In this document: positions 35,466-47,725 of the stretch, piece by piece
How the letters are laid out: each line of letters begins with the position of its first letter
Position numbering within the stretch: the first letter of the stretch is position 1
Origin: Loripinus fragilis
Lineage: Eukaryota > Mollusca > Bivalvia > Lucinida > Lucinidae
Assembly: GCA_964019695.1 (NCBI GenBank)
Contig: OZ026527.1
Span: 74,115,471 to 74,179,470, forward strand
DNA: 64,000 bases
Reading direction: 5' to 3'
Program-made: the position numbers and the translations under genes
Notes under the pieces: model-generated
Databases searched by the model: none
Seen by the model: the letters and a program-made list of their open reading frames with translations, nothing else
Told to the model about the DNA's origin: nothing

Positions 35466-36399
35466 GATTTCCTGCTGACATTGAAGCTGCCCATCACTGG
35501 CCATCATTCGACAAGCCAATCAGTTTGTCCAGCAGAACTTGTTCCTTATTTATCACATCCAGAAATCATGGGTTAGGGATTCAATATTGGAATAGAGTCC
35601 TAATGGCCAAGAAAGATGTTATATGTTCAACTCTTGCTGAGACCATACTGAGTAGTTAAAATTTGGCTCAGTGAGTAACAAATCTGTACTCTTATCAAAC
35701 ATTAAAATGAAAGAGGTATAATTCCCTTGAATCACATCAGATATTGCTGTAAGTTGGTGACTGTGGTCAATGGACTCCTTAGAACTGGACTTTCTCTGAG
35801 ACCAAACTATCTTATCTGTGAGATGCTGTTCACCCTGAAAAAATTATTGCACAAACCAATATGACATATTGTTATATAACTGGAGAGAATCCCATCTCCT
35901 GATTCGGTGCCATGATTAACCGAAATCAACAGATATCACCGAAATCACCAGAAAATCACCAAAATCACGAGATAAAAGTAAGGAATCACCTTTTTATTGT
36001 TTACTTAATGCAAAAATATGATAAGAATTAGTATAATATGCTTATTTCTAGTCTGTTTTTAAAAATATGTTGATAAAAAAAAATCACTTTCAAATTGCTA
36101 TAATGTGTTGCTATATTTTTATTGAAATATTTATTTGCTGGCACATTAAAATATAAGCCTTTTGTAAACATATCAATTATTCTACTATCATTTATATCAT
36201 ATAAAGGCATAAAATTAACATTAAAATGGATATTTCCTTTTTTTCTGGTGATTTCGGCATTCCAATGAAAAAAATAAAATATTAAACTTACCCAAAACGG
36301 CGGCTGTAAAATGTAAATATTGATCACAGTTCCTCGGTTGTATTCTTGTTGCGCCTACCCAGTGTGTAATTTCAGAAATGAAAAAAATGAACTTTTCAC

Positions 36400-37330
36400 C
36401 ACACCCCAGGGGCCAAGGGTGTGTGTTGGCACAAAATATTAGCTAGCATGTTATTGTATGCTTCATTCCCTTAAATTTAATATGCAACATGACTATATTC
36501 TGAAAAAAATTGATTTTATATTTATAAGCCTATGACATAATGTGAGGTGATGCTACATACCAAATATCAAGGCTCTAAGCCTTGTAGTTTCAGACAAGAA
36601 GATTTTTTCAAGTTTTCCTTATTAAAGCCTATGTAAAATAGTAAATCATGTGACCACTGAGGCGGGAACATTTTTGGCCCCAGGAGTATAACTTGAACAA
36701 AGCTGGTAGAGGTCTACTAGGTTATACTTCATATCAAATATCAAGGCTCTATGATTTGTGGTTTCATACAAGAAGATTTTTTCATGTTTTCCATAATCCT
36801 GTGTAAAACATGTGGCTCCTTGGGACAGGACCATTTTTGGCCCCAGGGTCATAATTTGAACAAACTTGGTGGACCTGGATCATAATTTGAACAAACTTGG
36901 TAGAGGTCCACTAGTCTTGGTGATGCTACATACCAAATATCAAAGCTCTATGCCTTGTGGTTTTAGACAAGAAGATTATTTTGTTTTCCCTATATAAGCC
37001 TATGTATCACATGTAACCCCAGGGACAGGCCCATTTATGACCCATGGGCATAATGGGCATAATTTGAACAAGCTTGGTAGAGGTCACTTAGATGATGCAC
37101 ATACCAAATATCAAATCTATATGGCTTGTGGTTTCAGACAAGAACATTTTTAAATTTTTCATCTTGAAAATCTATTTTTAGCCTGTGTTGACCAAAATCA
37201 TTTGAACAATTATCAAAGAGGGCTATATAAAGATCATTCCTGCCAAGTTTGGCCAAAATCCAGCTAGTAGTTTAGGAAATGTCCTTTGATGCAAATGTTG
37301 ACCACAGACGACGACTGACTTCCAACGATC
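36400..37330. repeat. Degenerate ~180-bp array
   Basis: Four or five units contain 'gatgctacataccaaatatc', 'aaggctctatg.cttgtggt', 'ttcagacaagaagattttt', 'ttggccccagg' and 'gaacaaacttggtagaggtc' in order. A 3' segment ends 'gacgacgactgacttccaac', 'gatcacaatagctcatc'. The same terminal words occur at 41210-41275. Confidence 0.8.
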
Positions 37331-37917
37331 ACAATAGCTCATCAAGTGCTTTGAAGCAGGATTTCTGTGTATGGTAAATGTTCTAAAATTTCGAACACTC
37401 TAAAATTACGAACACCTAAAATTATCGTCGAAAATAGTTTTTAAAACATCCTAAAAAATCGAACACTGCCCTTTTCGGAAAAGTGAATTTCTAAAATTAC
37501 GAACACATGTTATTTTCGGCGGAAAATCGAGGTCCGTTTATCTGTTTGTCCCATCTGTGTTTGGTATACTTCTACCGTTCAGCACGTGAGCGGTAGCGAC
37601 ATTTGGAATGTTCCATTCTACTTAGATGGGTGATCTGGCACGTGACGTTCTATTTCGCATGCCAGCGCGCGACGTTATACATTATTCAAGGTCACCAGCA
37701 TTGACGAATTTGATGCACGGACAAGTTCCTGCAACGATTCCAAAACTGCTTTGACTTACCCTATTGAGTATATGTATCCACCAAAATGGCTGATATAATT
37801 ATTTACTACTGACCAAAGGCCGCGATTCAGCTTATTGTACGTGGATTATGCACGTTGACACAGGCATAAGTGTGCTGTGACACGTACTCGTTTTTTTTCT
37901 AAAATACCAGCCCCGAA

Positions 37918-37950
37918 GAGAGAGAGAGAGTTGAGAGAGAGAGAGTTGCG
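37918..37950. repeat. GA-rich microsatellite
   Basis: 'gagagagagagag' runs broken by 'ttga', inside the 3.8-kb TIR element. Confidence 0.8.
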
Positions 37951-38821
37951 GAAAATGAGACGATCACTGGGCGAGAGAGAATGAAATAAGTTGATGTATA
38001 GTGATTGCCGTGGACGTTTGCAACACAAGGGGTCATTCGGTTTCGTGCAAAATGCCGAGAAAATCGTGCAAGTCGCATGTGTTTTTTTTCTCACCGAGAC
38101 ATGCAATGCGGAAAATAAAGCCACCGTTTATTTAATATTTACCGACATGCCTGGTCATCATCTCATTAGTTCACGGTACTTAAGGCTTAAATATGTGTGA
38201 TTCTCATCCGACTGACACCCCCTACCCTCCTCTCCCTTTTAAGCATTTTAAAGGATTTCCCAGTTCGGCAATATGTCCAAGCCGCGTGCGACACGGAGGG
38301 CACTTCTATCATTCTAATTCTATGCGTGTGCTCTTTTCTTGAACACAGCTCGGACCCGAGCATGAAATCAACTTGCGTGGAGCCCCATATGAGCTTGGTA
38401 CTTATGACAGATGTGATCAGCGAAGGCTCAGGAGAGCATTGTGTGTTTGTACAATCTGCTCAGTAACAAAGTTCAAAGTGGATGAAGACTCTAGCCAAAT
38501 AAAAATTCTAGACATCTACGTACATTGACTTAAAAGTTCTTGTCAGCGGTTTTCTAAGTACATGTAATAATGGCTGTTCATATCAATCAAAAACATCAAA
38601 TTCCTCAAAATGGAAAATTTAAACAAACTGTTGAGCCGATCGCGGCGTGTCTGTCCTCATGAAACTGCACATGGAGGGTCCAACGAGTGCATTACCGGTA
38701 TAATGTACGCACAGACGCACATACATGTACCAAAAAATAAATTGATTGTAGCACAATCCTGCATCTTAATGAATTTAATATTTACATATTTTATTTCATG
38801 AAATAAGCCAGCTATGGGAGT

Positions 38822-38875
38822 AGCGAAGGCTCAGACGAGCCTGCGCATCCGCGGAAAACCGCCAGCGCCTTAACT
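38822..38875. repeat. Dispersed hairpin, GCGAAGGCTCAGACGAGC type
   Basis: 'gcgaaggctcagacgagcct' then 'gcgcatccgcgg', with a degraded right arm 'gccagcgcctt'. Related to the hairpin at 8052. Confidence 0.6.
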
Positions 38876-39437
38876 GCCCACACTGTGAATTCCGGACATC
38901 TCGGAATTCGCTTTATTTACCACACGTTTGCAGATATATGTACCCCGACTTCGTTACATGCGAAGATCAGCCTGCGCACACCGCAGTCTTATCAGCACCT
39001 TTGTTTCTAGAACAAAACATTAAACATTTTGTCGGGCCAGATCTGGGCCCAAACTGTCTGCTAAAAATTGGTTTGTCACAGCCTCTTTGGGGGGGGCTGG
39101 GTCCGGCACTGCTAATAGTATCAGCCGCAGACAAAGGGACGGGGTAATGGTTCATGGACATGTGTTTGAGATCAAAGAAGCCGACTATCAGACCACGTGC
39201 TGTTGTTGTTTTAAGACTCGGGTAGCACGCGGTGGCCTTTGTACACGAAAGCGGACTTAGCACACAAAACATAATTGCCTAGCTGTGTCTCCTTTTCATG
39301 GGTTGGCATAAAAAAAAAACAATTTCAATGAACTGGAGCATGAAACGGCGCACTGCATGCATGAAAAACTAGATTTGTGGTACTTGTCTCTCCGAGATAT
39401 GAATCGTACGCATCGGTTCGAAGCCAATATATCATAA

Positions 39438-39655
39438 ATTGAGCCGCGACACAATGTCGCATTTTGACGAGTGTAGACTCAGACGAGCCTGTGCAGCCTC
39501 CTGTTAAGCTTACAAACTCCAAACGATGTTCAGTCAGTAGCTTAGCACTCATAAAATATTCAAGCGACTAGCAAAGACTCTGATCAGACTGTGCATATGC
39601 GCAGGCTCATCTGAGGCTTTGCTGATTGTTGGAAATCTCATGTCACGGCTCAATT
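39438..39655. mobile_element. ~220-bp MITE with internal hairpin, copy 1
   Basis: Outer inverted ends 'attgagccgcgaca' and 'tgtcacggctcaat'. Inside, 'agactcagacgagcctgtgc' and the hairpin 'gcaaagactctgatcagact' / 'gcaggctcatctgaggcttt' (39570-39624). The same order occurs at 55050-55276. It is nested in the 3.8-kb TIR element. Confidence 0.82.
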
Positions 39656-39786
39656 ATATTCTTTCGAGGCATCGGACCCAAAGTCGGATGTTCGCTTACA
39701 GGTATGCCTGTTTGCCCCTGATTTGATTTGGCAGGATGTCGGAGATCTTCTGGATACAAACTATTTGCACAATTTGAAAGCAGGTG

Positions 39787-39788
<2 letters not shown>

Positions 39789-39830
<42 letters not shown>
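39789..39830. repeat. (GA)n microsatellite
   Basis: About 20 perfect GA dinucleotides. The serine/leucine-rich and arginine/glutamate-rich frames across it are artefacts. Confidence 0.95.
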
Positions 39831-39831
<1 letters not shown>

Positions 39832-40103
39832 AGCGCTTGCATACGAATCTCTTGTAATCTCGAAAAATATCATGTATCGGTGCTGAAAATGATACTTGGA
39901 GATGCTTCTCGTGCGCATCGGCTTTTGCACGACAAAGTCAGATATTCGACAGTATTGATACTTTGCATGCTTTTTATCGCATGCCCAAATGTTTAAATTG
40001 ACGAAACATTCTTTCCTGAAATCCATTCAGATCTGATCTGGATCCGAACTCTGACAACGGTTTTTTCTTCTTTTTTAAGGGAGAGAAGATCCAAATATCA
40101 CTA

Positions 40104-40200
40104 AAAGCGGGCCATCATCGGCCCGCCAGCGAAACGCCTTTAAATGGCGTTTCGCTGGCGTGCCGATGATGGCCCAACGTTGAATGCTGGCTTGGTAGTT
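40104..40200. repeat. Near-perfect palindrome GGGCCATCATCGGCCCG
   Basis: 'gggccatcatcggcccgcca' + 'gcgaaacgcc' pairs with 'ggcgtttcgctggc' + 'gtgccgatgatggccc' around 'tttaaa'. The right arm continues into 'gctggcttggtag'. An arm recurs inverted at 12070-12131, and a diverged copy lies at 49147-49220. Confidence 0.85.
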
Positions 40201-40260
40201 TTGAGAATTCCTGGGGATCCGGTCCAGTATTGCTTAGAAATTCTATATTTTTGTGATTTT

Positions 40261-40310
40261 TCAGGGGGGGGGGGGTCCGGTCCCCTGTCCCCCCCTCTGG
40301 ATCCGCGCAT
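40261..40310. repeat. G-run / C-run low-complexity stretch
   Basis: 'ggggggggggtcc' followed by 'cccccctctgg', embedded in 'atccgcgcatgg'. Part of a repeat with 'gggggtctggggg'-like ends. Confidence 0.5.
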
Positions 40311-40566
40311 GGGACCGGACAATGTATACACTTATTGAGATATACTGAAAACCCATTTTATCGTGCACATCGGCTTTTGTACGGCACTTTGCATACTTTC
40401 TATCGCATGCACAATTTTTTTAATTTACGAAACATTCTTTCCTGAATTCCATTCGGGTCTGATCTGGATCCAGAACGTTTTTGCAAATGTAAATAGAGAG
40501 AGAAAGAGAGAGAGACTGGTACATGCACATCCTTTCAGGAAAATCAAAGTGCATCGACAGATCGAC

Positions 40567-40569
<3 letters not shown>

Positions 40570-40603
<34 letters not shown>
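40570..40603. repeat. (GA)n microsatellite
   Basis: About 16 GA units. A shorter interrupted GA stretch lies at 40494-40516. Confidence 0.95.
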
Positions 40604-40605
<2 letters not shown>

Positions 40606-41167
40606 TGTGTTCTTTTTGAATTTCGTCATTTTTTTAACTCAGAGAACTCGTCTACGTATTTCAAAGTTTCGTGTATATCTTTGCAAAAAATTCTGAATGA
40701 CGAGATCAGTGTCCTTGAGTGACCGTATTACATTATAAACGGCATTTGCGCAGATGGAGAGCAAGCGATTTCTGAAGGAAGAACGAAAGTGTAGCGTTTC
40801 ATCGGTAGTCCGAGGTTAAATAAGTGGACTTTTACGACATGTAAGTAAATTGAGTGACATAACATGCACGTGCCTGGCTCTCGACTTGGTAATTACTGCA
40901 CGCGCTGGACAGTTTACTGACCCAGTCCGCAAGAATTTAGCTGCGGTTGAAAAGAAAAAATAGTAGATAGCGCAGAATCATATCGCCGTGTTTTCAACAC
41001 ATTCCTACCACATTTTTACATGCATATATACCGTTTTTGCTCATGCTAAAGACCACATTCTAAAATTACGAATACTAGCACTTTTTCTGAAACGTAATTT
41101 CTAAAATTACGAACAGCGGAAAAAATAATTATTTTTTAGTGTTCGTAATTTTAGAACATTTACCGTA

Positions 41168-41900
41168 GTTTGGTGAAATACCACCAAGTGGTACAGAAGG
41201 AGACATTATTTAAAGGAAATTGTTGACGGACGACGGACATCCTATGATCACAATAGCTCACCTTGAGCCTATACAATTGACTAGTAGTACATAGTACATA
41301 ACAATTGGTGACTTGCAGTGCTCTGGAAGAATGTGGGTGGGGGATTTGTGTTAAACACATCTGTTTTACTTATTTAGATAATTGTACAGCTACCTAGATT
41401 CTGGGTCAGTCTCTCAATCTATTGCAGTAATCTCATCAGCGCAAAAATATTTACTGTTCATACTAAGGTCAAAATCTTACCTCATTTGTCACCATTCAGC
41501 ATGTTCAGCTGAGGGACCAAACTGCCTGCGGTGTCCCTCTTGTCAGTGAAGTATGTGTTCATCATAGAAGCCTCTACAGCCTCCTGGCTACTGATAGCCA
41601 TACTAATCCTGCAATTCTGGAATGACTTGGACTGTTGGATGGCAGCTGTTGCATGTTGATGCTCTGAAGAACATTTAAATATAAACAAAGTCCTGCTGAG
41701 TCTGGATTTATCCTTTTTTTCAAATACATGTACCGTCAATTAAGATCAGCTGGTGTCTGTGGAGCTATCCGAGCAAAATCCTTACTGTTTTTCAGTCTGA
41801 AAATATACAAGGCCCTATATTAGGTCAGGGAAAACAGTGTTCAATCTAAAGCCTTTGACCCCTTGCTGAAAAGCTAGAGTGGGCCATCTATTACATTGTA
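41168..41900. other. Intergenic DNA with old repeat fragments
   Basis: 41210-41275 ('gacggacgacggacatccta', 'gatcacaatagctcacctt') is the terminal piece of the array type at 36.4-37.3 kb. 41690-41780 contains 'agtcctgctgagtctgga' and 'agatcagctggtgtctg', resembling the small MITEs. No gene recognised. Confidence 0.45.
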
Positions 41901-42208
41901 TGTGGATGGGGAAATATTGAGTTATATTATCACGTGAAATCAAATGAATATCACCCAGATTTCCAAGATTGAACAATGGAAAAGTATTATTAGGCCAAAT
42001 ATTCAGCTATGAAAATCTTAAATGGATCAGGGTAATTTCAAAAATAATGCATCCATTTCTATAATCAATGTTTATAGACTATCTAAAGCAGATTTATTGT
42101 TAAAATTAATTTTAAGATATGTAATTAATGTTTTTCTTGCATCATGCCAAGTTTCATCGCTTTAGAATGTTCCGTTCAAAAATTACATGGAAAAATGTCA
42201 TCCAAATT

Positions 42209-43560
42209 GTCACAAGGGTAACACTTTTTTGTGACATTTTTTCCCTTACCTTCAATTCAACTGTAAATTGTATTAAACACTATTCATGTATAGTCAAATG
42301 GTGAATTGCAGTTGAAATATAGCATAAAAGCTGTAGGAAAACAATCTTTTCATCTTTTTTAAACTTGATAAATTGGAAATTTGTAACCTTTTATAAACAC
42401 ACCCTTTCAAATTTTTATCATACAGAATTTCATATGATTGGAGTAAAGTGAATTGCCTCATAAAATATACAAAGTTTTATTCAAAAGGAATGCTGTTTTA
42501 ATGACTAGCTGTCTTTAAGCTTTCTAAAGGAACCAACTTGCCTATAAAACAACAAGTATGATTTTATGTAGCCAGTACTGAATAAAACCACCCAGATATG
42601 TCACAAGTGTAACATTTAAGGTTTCAACCATCAGCATTTCAATTTGTTTTGCAATTCATAGCTTTTTTGCTGTTTTTCTGGTCAAGGGATTGAATTCATC
42701 TCACTTTTTCCTGTGTTTGGTCAAAGGATGATCTATTCAACAATTAATTTGATATATTTTTAGGGTAGTTATTCACTCTTTCGATACAAAGAAAACACAA
42801 AATGGTGTAAACAAAAAGGATAAAATTATGCACTCACAAGGAGGGAAAGGTATTTTTTTCACAATTCAAAAAATATTTACAGGAATTTATTGAAGAAAAC
42901 CAAAAAAGATGCTAAGTTGTACATACTATAGTAGGTTACATAAAGTATAAGAGATAAGAAAAGACAAAAGGGTCATAATCAGTTCCTTTGTTTGCTTGTC
43001 ACAAGTGTAACACAATTATTTCTTTCTATTTAAGCCTTAAATTTGTTACAGATTCTTTAGAATTGCAAAAATGGTATCAATCAAACCATTCAATTGATAA
43101 TTTATCCCACAATGAGTGCTGTCAACTGTTTTCTGATCATTAACATTTTATAACTCCTTACTATGCTTAATAAACAAATCTGAATAGTTCATTTTTTAAA
43201 GTCTTGTGCTAAAAAAAGGGAATTGATTTATGTTTGATACATTTTAATCAATTTCCATGAAGCCAATTCACTTCATCCTATATAAAATCTATAAGAGATA
43301 AAAAATTCAAAGGAGAAACTCCCTCTTCTGATTTTGTCACAAGTGTAACACATTCCATTACCAACATATGTTAATGTGTTTAATATGTTTTATATCCTAT
43401 ATATTCAGATGAAATTTGTTCTATGTTTTTCATATACCCTTCTTGTTATCTAAGAACAATTTTTAACAAAAATCATGCTTATTATTTAAATTAGAAAAAC
43501 TTTTTCCTCTACACAGTGAAAATCCAGGGGTGTATTTTCACATAAAATTTTATTACAAGT
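42209..43560. repeat. Spaced 'tgtcacaagtgtaacac' motif in AT-rich DNA
   Basis: The 16-bp word recurs at 42209 (one mismatch), 42599, 42997 and 43335, spaced 390, 398 and 338 bp, with a weaker 'ttacaagtgcaaa' at 43551. Flanking sequence is not obviously alike, so this is either a very old tandem array or a conserved motif. Confidence 0.55.
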
Positions 43561-44509
43561 GCAAATTTTGAGCGAAAGATTAAATTTTACTTTGAAAATG
43601 TGTATACATAACTACTTCATCAGTTCATGAAAGAATATTTACAATTCTGCATACCTGTGTTGTTTATAATCAAGCTAAGTGTAGCTTATAGAATTGTAAA
43701 AAAATAAGGAAAAAATGATTAAAGTATTAAATTTAAAGCATTGTCCTAGATTTTATTCTTAAACCAGTATTTGTTTCTGAAATTTTGATGTTCCCTGGTT
43801 AAGAGGATGTAAAAAAGATAATGATAGAGCAATTTTGAAATTTGACCCCCAATGTCACACTTCGGATGCATTTTTTTTTTTTAAATCACCCATCAGCGGT
43901 TTCAATTGGATCAAATATTATATTTTATTCAAATTAATTTGTACATGTATGGTATATACAGCTTGAAACAATAAGATAAGGAAAAAAACACTAGAATTCC
44001 GAGAATCGGATGTGTCGCCTGGCCAAACAGAAGTCAATCAAGGCAAATTTGTCGAATTTATATTCCGGGCGAAGGGTTACTTTAGAGAAACTTATAAATG
44101 ACAAAATATAAATCGTCAAAAATGCAAGAAACGCACTCTCGCGGAAACACTGCTGATATGGGTATAGGGAATAAGCGATTGCCCCTCCTCCCCCCCCTGT
44201 AAAAAGTTGGACCCCTCCCAGTGGCGTAGCTTCCTTTAGGCCATGTAGGCCGCGGCCTACACTTTTTCAGAAAGTAAAAAAAAATATAAACACCAAAAAT
44301 GCAATAAAATGGAGGGGGGAGGGGGTAGGGGGTGAGTAAATCAGAAAGATATTCCAAATTATCCTGATATCAGACGTCACCCATTACCCACTGTAGAAGA
44401 ACGGTTGTTTGCGTTCCAGGACGAGCTGTCACGTGATGTTGCTAGCCTACCCAATAGGAAATGAACCATAGCACAAAGCTTTGCAACCTGTATAATTGCA
44501 TTTTCACCA

Positions 44510-44700
44510 TAATTGGAGTCCTTTTGACCATGCCACTGACGTCCGCAACATGCCAAAGGTAGCATGAAAAGAATTAAAAACTACTTGCGCTCAACAATGA
44601 TGTCTGCCAGGCTGTCCTTCGTAGCGATGATCTACAGACACTTGATGTTGACAGGGTGATAAACATGTTTGTGTCAGACAAATTTAATGCAGAAAATTAG
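44510..44700 (+). pseudogene. hAT transposase C-terminal dimerisation domain, broken
   Basis: Three frame pieces in order. The first, VLLTMPLTSATCQR (from about 44515), corresponds to the conserved block before the hAT signature. A frameshift near 44562 leads to MKRIKNYLRSTM (starting 44564), the signature helix of the hAT C-terminal domain. A second frameshift near 44620 leads to DDLQTLDVDRVINMF and a stop at 44698-44700, the usual end of this family. Catalytic N-terminal parts are missing or unrecognisable. The fragment lies between hAT-like inverted ends on the same strand, which fits its being the element's own transposase. It is non-functional. Confidence 0.82.
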
Positions 44701-44883
44701 TTTTTTTTTTCTAAGTTGGCTTGTGATTAATAGTTTTGGTGCTACCTGCATTTAGATATTGAAACTTGATGTCGCTTGTTTTTCAACATACATGTACAGT
44801 AGTTTGTATCTTTTATTTGGGATGATCATTACAATGTCACATGTCTTCTTGCTATATAACCATGTAGGCTCCTATAAGCCTTC

Positions 44884-45102
44884 TAACCCTTAAAGCACCA
44901 GCCAAAAACTGCAAATGAAAGACGCGTCTGCCTAAGTCCTCTGTTGCATATATTTGCTAATATTATTGACTAATGTCAGTATTGAGGCAAACAGTGTAGA
45001 CCCAGATCTGGATCTCTCACTGTTTGTCGAAGACGCTTGTAAAACAATTCAGCAGATGAGAAAGCGGACTACTTTTGTAGTGATTGGCCATTTAATGGTT
45101 AA
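44884..45102. mobile_element. piggyBac-like MITE nested in the hAT relic
   Basis: The left 'ctaacccttaaagcacca' matches the end at 34881. The right end 'ttggccatttaatggttaa' finishes in TTAA (45099-45102). The inner pair 'gatctggatctctcactg' and 'cagcagatgag' also belongs to the family. The left target reads CTAA, a one-base departure. Confidence 0.7.
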
Positions 45103-45589
45103 AAGAGTATGATACCTGTCCCTGACTCCCAGGTCGATGATTTTGTTTTTGCATTTCAGCACCGTAAGTTGATCAAACTTGATAAGCATATTAGGCCATA
45201 TGGGCGATGATGGTGATAACTACCTGTAATTTCTAACAATCGCATGAACGCATTTATAAGTGCGAAATAATCGCAAAATCCATATTTGGACAGTCTAGGA
45301 CAGAAAATTTTTCTGGGGGAGCATGCCCCCAGACCCCCCTACCATTAGGCCTACACATTCATTGAAGCCAAGCTACGCCCCTGCCTCCCCTTGGAAAAAA
45401 TGATAGACCCCCTCTGGATCCTTGGAAAATTACAATTTTCTTTAAAATAAAGCATTGGACTTCTGTAAAATAAGTTGAGGACTAAACAAGAAATGTCACA
45501 AACACGTGACGAATGCCCCCAAAGGAATTGGTCTAGCATAAGACACATTTGAGGAAAGTAAGCTGTAATATAGGAGATATGCTCCAAAC

Positions 45590-46960
45590 AGGAAAAACCT
45601 AGAAATGAGGCCAGAAGTCAATGTCAAGGTCAAAGTGACCCAAAATGGTATGCACCACTCTGCCATCCCAAGAGGAATCATCACCCAAAATTTGGGATTC
45701 CTATATCAAATAATATAGGAGATATGCACCAGACTCAATGCAGTTTCTAAAAACTAGGTCAGAGGTCAAGTTCAAAGTCACAGTGACCCGATCATGGTAC
45801 ACGGCACTTCGTCATCTCAAGATGCATCCACTTACCGAATTTGAGATTCCTTACCCAAATAATATAAGAGATATGTTCCAGACACGATTATTCTAAAAAC
45901 TAGGTTAGGTCAAGGTCACAGTGACCCGAAAATGGTAAACAATACTCTGCCATCCCAAGATGCATCCACATCCTAGGATTTAGGCTCCGGCCGCAACAAT
46001 TCTTAAAACTAGGTCAGAAGTCAAGGTCACAGTGACCCGAAAATGATATGTGACACTCTGTCATCCCAAGATACATTTACACACCAAATCTGGAATTCCT
46101 ATCTCTAAGAATATAGGAGATATGCACCAGACTCATTGCAGTTTCTATAAACTAGGTCAGAGGTCAAGTTCAAGGTCACAGTGACCCAATTATGGTACGG
46201 GACACTTTGTCATCCCAAGATGCATCCTCACACCAAATTTGAGATTCCTGCCTCAAATAATATAAGAGATATGCTCCGGACACGATTATTCCAAAAACTA
46301 GGTCAGAGGTCAAGATCAAGGTCACAGTGACCCGAAAATGGTATGCGGCACTCCACAATCCCAAGATGTAGCCACATACCAAATTTAGAATTCCTACCTC
46401 AAAGAATGTAGGAGATAGGCTCAGGACATAATAATTCTTAAAACTAGGTCAGAGGTCAAGGTCATAGTGACCTGAAAATGGTATGTGACACTCTGTCATC
46501 CTAAGATGCATTTACACACCAAATTTGGAATTCCTATCTAAAAGAATATAGGAGATATGCACCAGACTCAATGCAGTTTCTAGAAACTAAATCAGAAGTC
46601 AAGTTCAAGGTCACAGTGACCCAATTATGGTACGCAACACTTTGTCATCCCAAGATGCATCCACACACCAAATTTGAAATTCCTACCTCAAATAATGTAA
46701 GGGATATGCTCCGGACAGGATTATTCTAAAAACTAGGTCAGAGGTCAAGGTCACAGTGACCCGAAAATGGTATGCGACACTCCGCCATCCCAAGATGTAT
46801 CCACATACCAAATTTGGAATCCCTACCTCAAAGAATCTAGGAGATATGCACCGGACACGAAGCGGGACGGACGGACGGACACACGGACGGACTGTGCAAT
46901 TACTATATGCCTCCCAAAGTTCCTTTGGAGGCATAAAAAACCCAAAGAAAAACGTTGTCT
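45590..46960. repeat. ~143-bp array with 'ggtcacagtgaccc', about nine units
   Basis: 'aaggtcacagtgacccgaaa' or variants occur near 45634, 45782, 45918, 46030, 46177, 46322, 46464, 46611 and 46752. Each is followed by 'atggtatgcgacactc', 'catcccaagatgcatccaca', 'accaaatttggaattcctac' and 'ggagatatgc'. The array ends in 'gggacggacggacggaca' and 'cctttggaggcataaaa', which looks like the 3' end of the parent repeat. One shorter spacing (45918-46030) marks a deleted unit segment. Confidence 0.88.
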
Positions 46961-47725
46961 AAGATTTTTTATCTTTTTATGACAGATAAACCTGGACGCC
47001 CCACCTGACGAAAATTCCTGGATCCCCGCATGTAGGCCTATTGATACAAATCTTGAGATTATGCTCGAATTCCTTATAACAATAGCTGGGAACTTTTCTT
47101 GAAAATGATAGCTTTTATGACAGGCTGCATATTGTACCAAAGGCATTGAGTGTTCTACTGTTGTTAAAGCTCCTAAGACATTAGAGATCACATCTAAATG
47201 ATCGCAAACCGATAGCTGTTCACCCCACCCACATCCAAGTTTTTCAATAATTTGTGAATAATCGGTGAAATTATAATTAAATTAATCGTGGTGGAACAAA
47301 AGACAATGTTTTTCCTTCGAATTAAGCGCAGACTGGTGAAAAAATCAGAGAATTTGAATGAATGCAGCACGTTTTTCATCATTTTCCTGTTACCCGTAAT
47401 GTTAAAATTCACTGTCCAATTCACCTCGGTACATTTGTTTATGTGCCGCTAAGGCTGTGACGTCACGGCGGTCCCGAGAATGCAGCATCATTTCTTCTGG
47501 TTGTGGGGTTCTATCGACTAGTGGTAGGAATCGGCTGGATTTTTATAATCGATCATTGAAAATAACAAGTGACCAATGATCAATCATTAATCGACTAAAA
47601 TAAAATACATATTATATATGGTACATATCATGCCAGGTATGTCTAAGATGCCTTACGGGGTCAAGTTGATTGACCAGACATGTTAGGTGTTCAGAGTGTG
47701 TACCAAAAAATTAATTTTCTCAACC

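Larger units (their letters stand above)
37372..41165. mobile_element. 3.8-kb TIR element, TA target duplication
   Basis: The left end 'tggtaaatgttctaaaatt' (37372) is mirrored by 'aattttagaacatttaccg' ending at 41165. TA flanks both ends (37370-37371, 41166-41167). Behind each end the word 'tctaaaattacgaacac' is repeated four or five times (to about 37510 on the left and from about 41056 on the right). These subterminal repeats resemble transposase-binding arrays. The interior has no transposase-like frame but holds GA microsatellites, hairpins and a nested MITE. It is probably non-autonomous, with a Tc1/mariner-like target. Confidence 0.75.
44219..45383 (+). mobile_element. Decayed hAT element
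   Basis: The left end 'cagtggcgtagcttcc' (44219) and the right end 'agctacgcccctg' (ending 45383) are imperfect inverted repeats of hAT style. Between them lies the C-terminal remnant of a hAT transposase. Flanking 8-mers ('acccctcc' left, 'cctcccct' right) are not identical, so the target duplication is eroded or unclear in this C-rich stretch. At 1.17 kb it is heavily deleted. Confidence 0.75.

Noticed and set aside
35920..35980. Repeated 'aaatcacc' words as a regulatory cluster
   Set aside because: Short low-complexity decay, with no wider pattern or nearby gene.
36028..36327. 99-codon reverse frame
   Set aside because: AT-rich, no motif, no splice context or homology recognised; consistent with chance.
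39643..40026. 127-codon reverse frame with serine/leucine repeats
   Set aside because: It runs across a (GA)n microsatellite and the end of a MITE; no conserved motif.
46683..47191. Overlapping reverse frames of 83 and 122 codons
   Set aside because: They lie in the ~143-bp array; similar frames arise in each unit and break irregularly.
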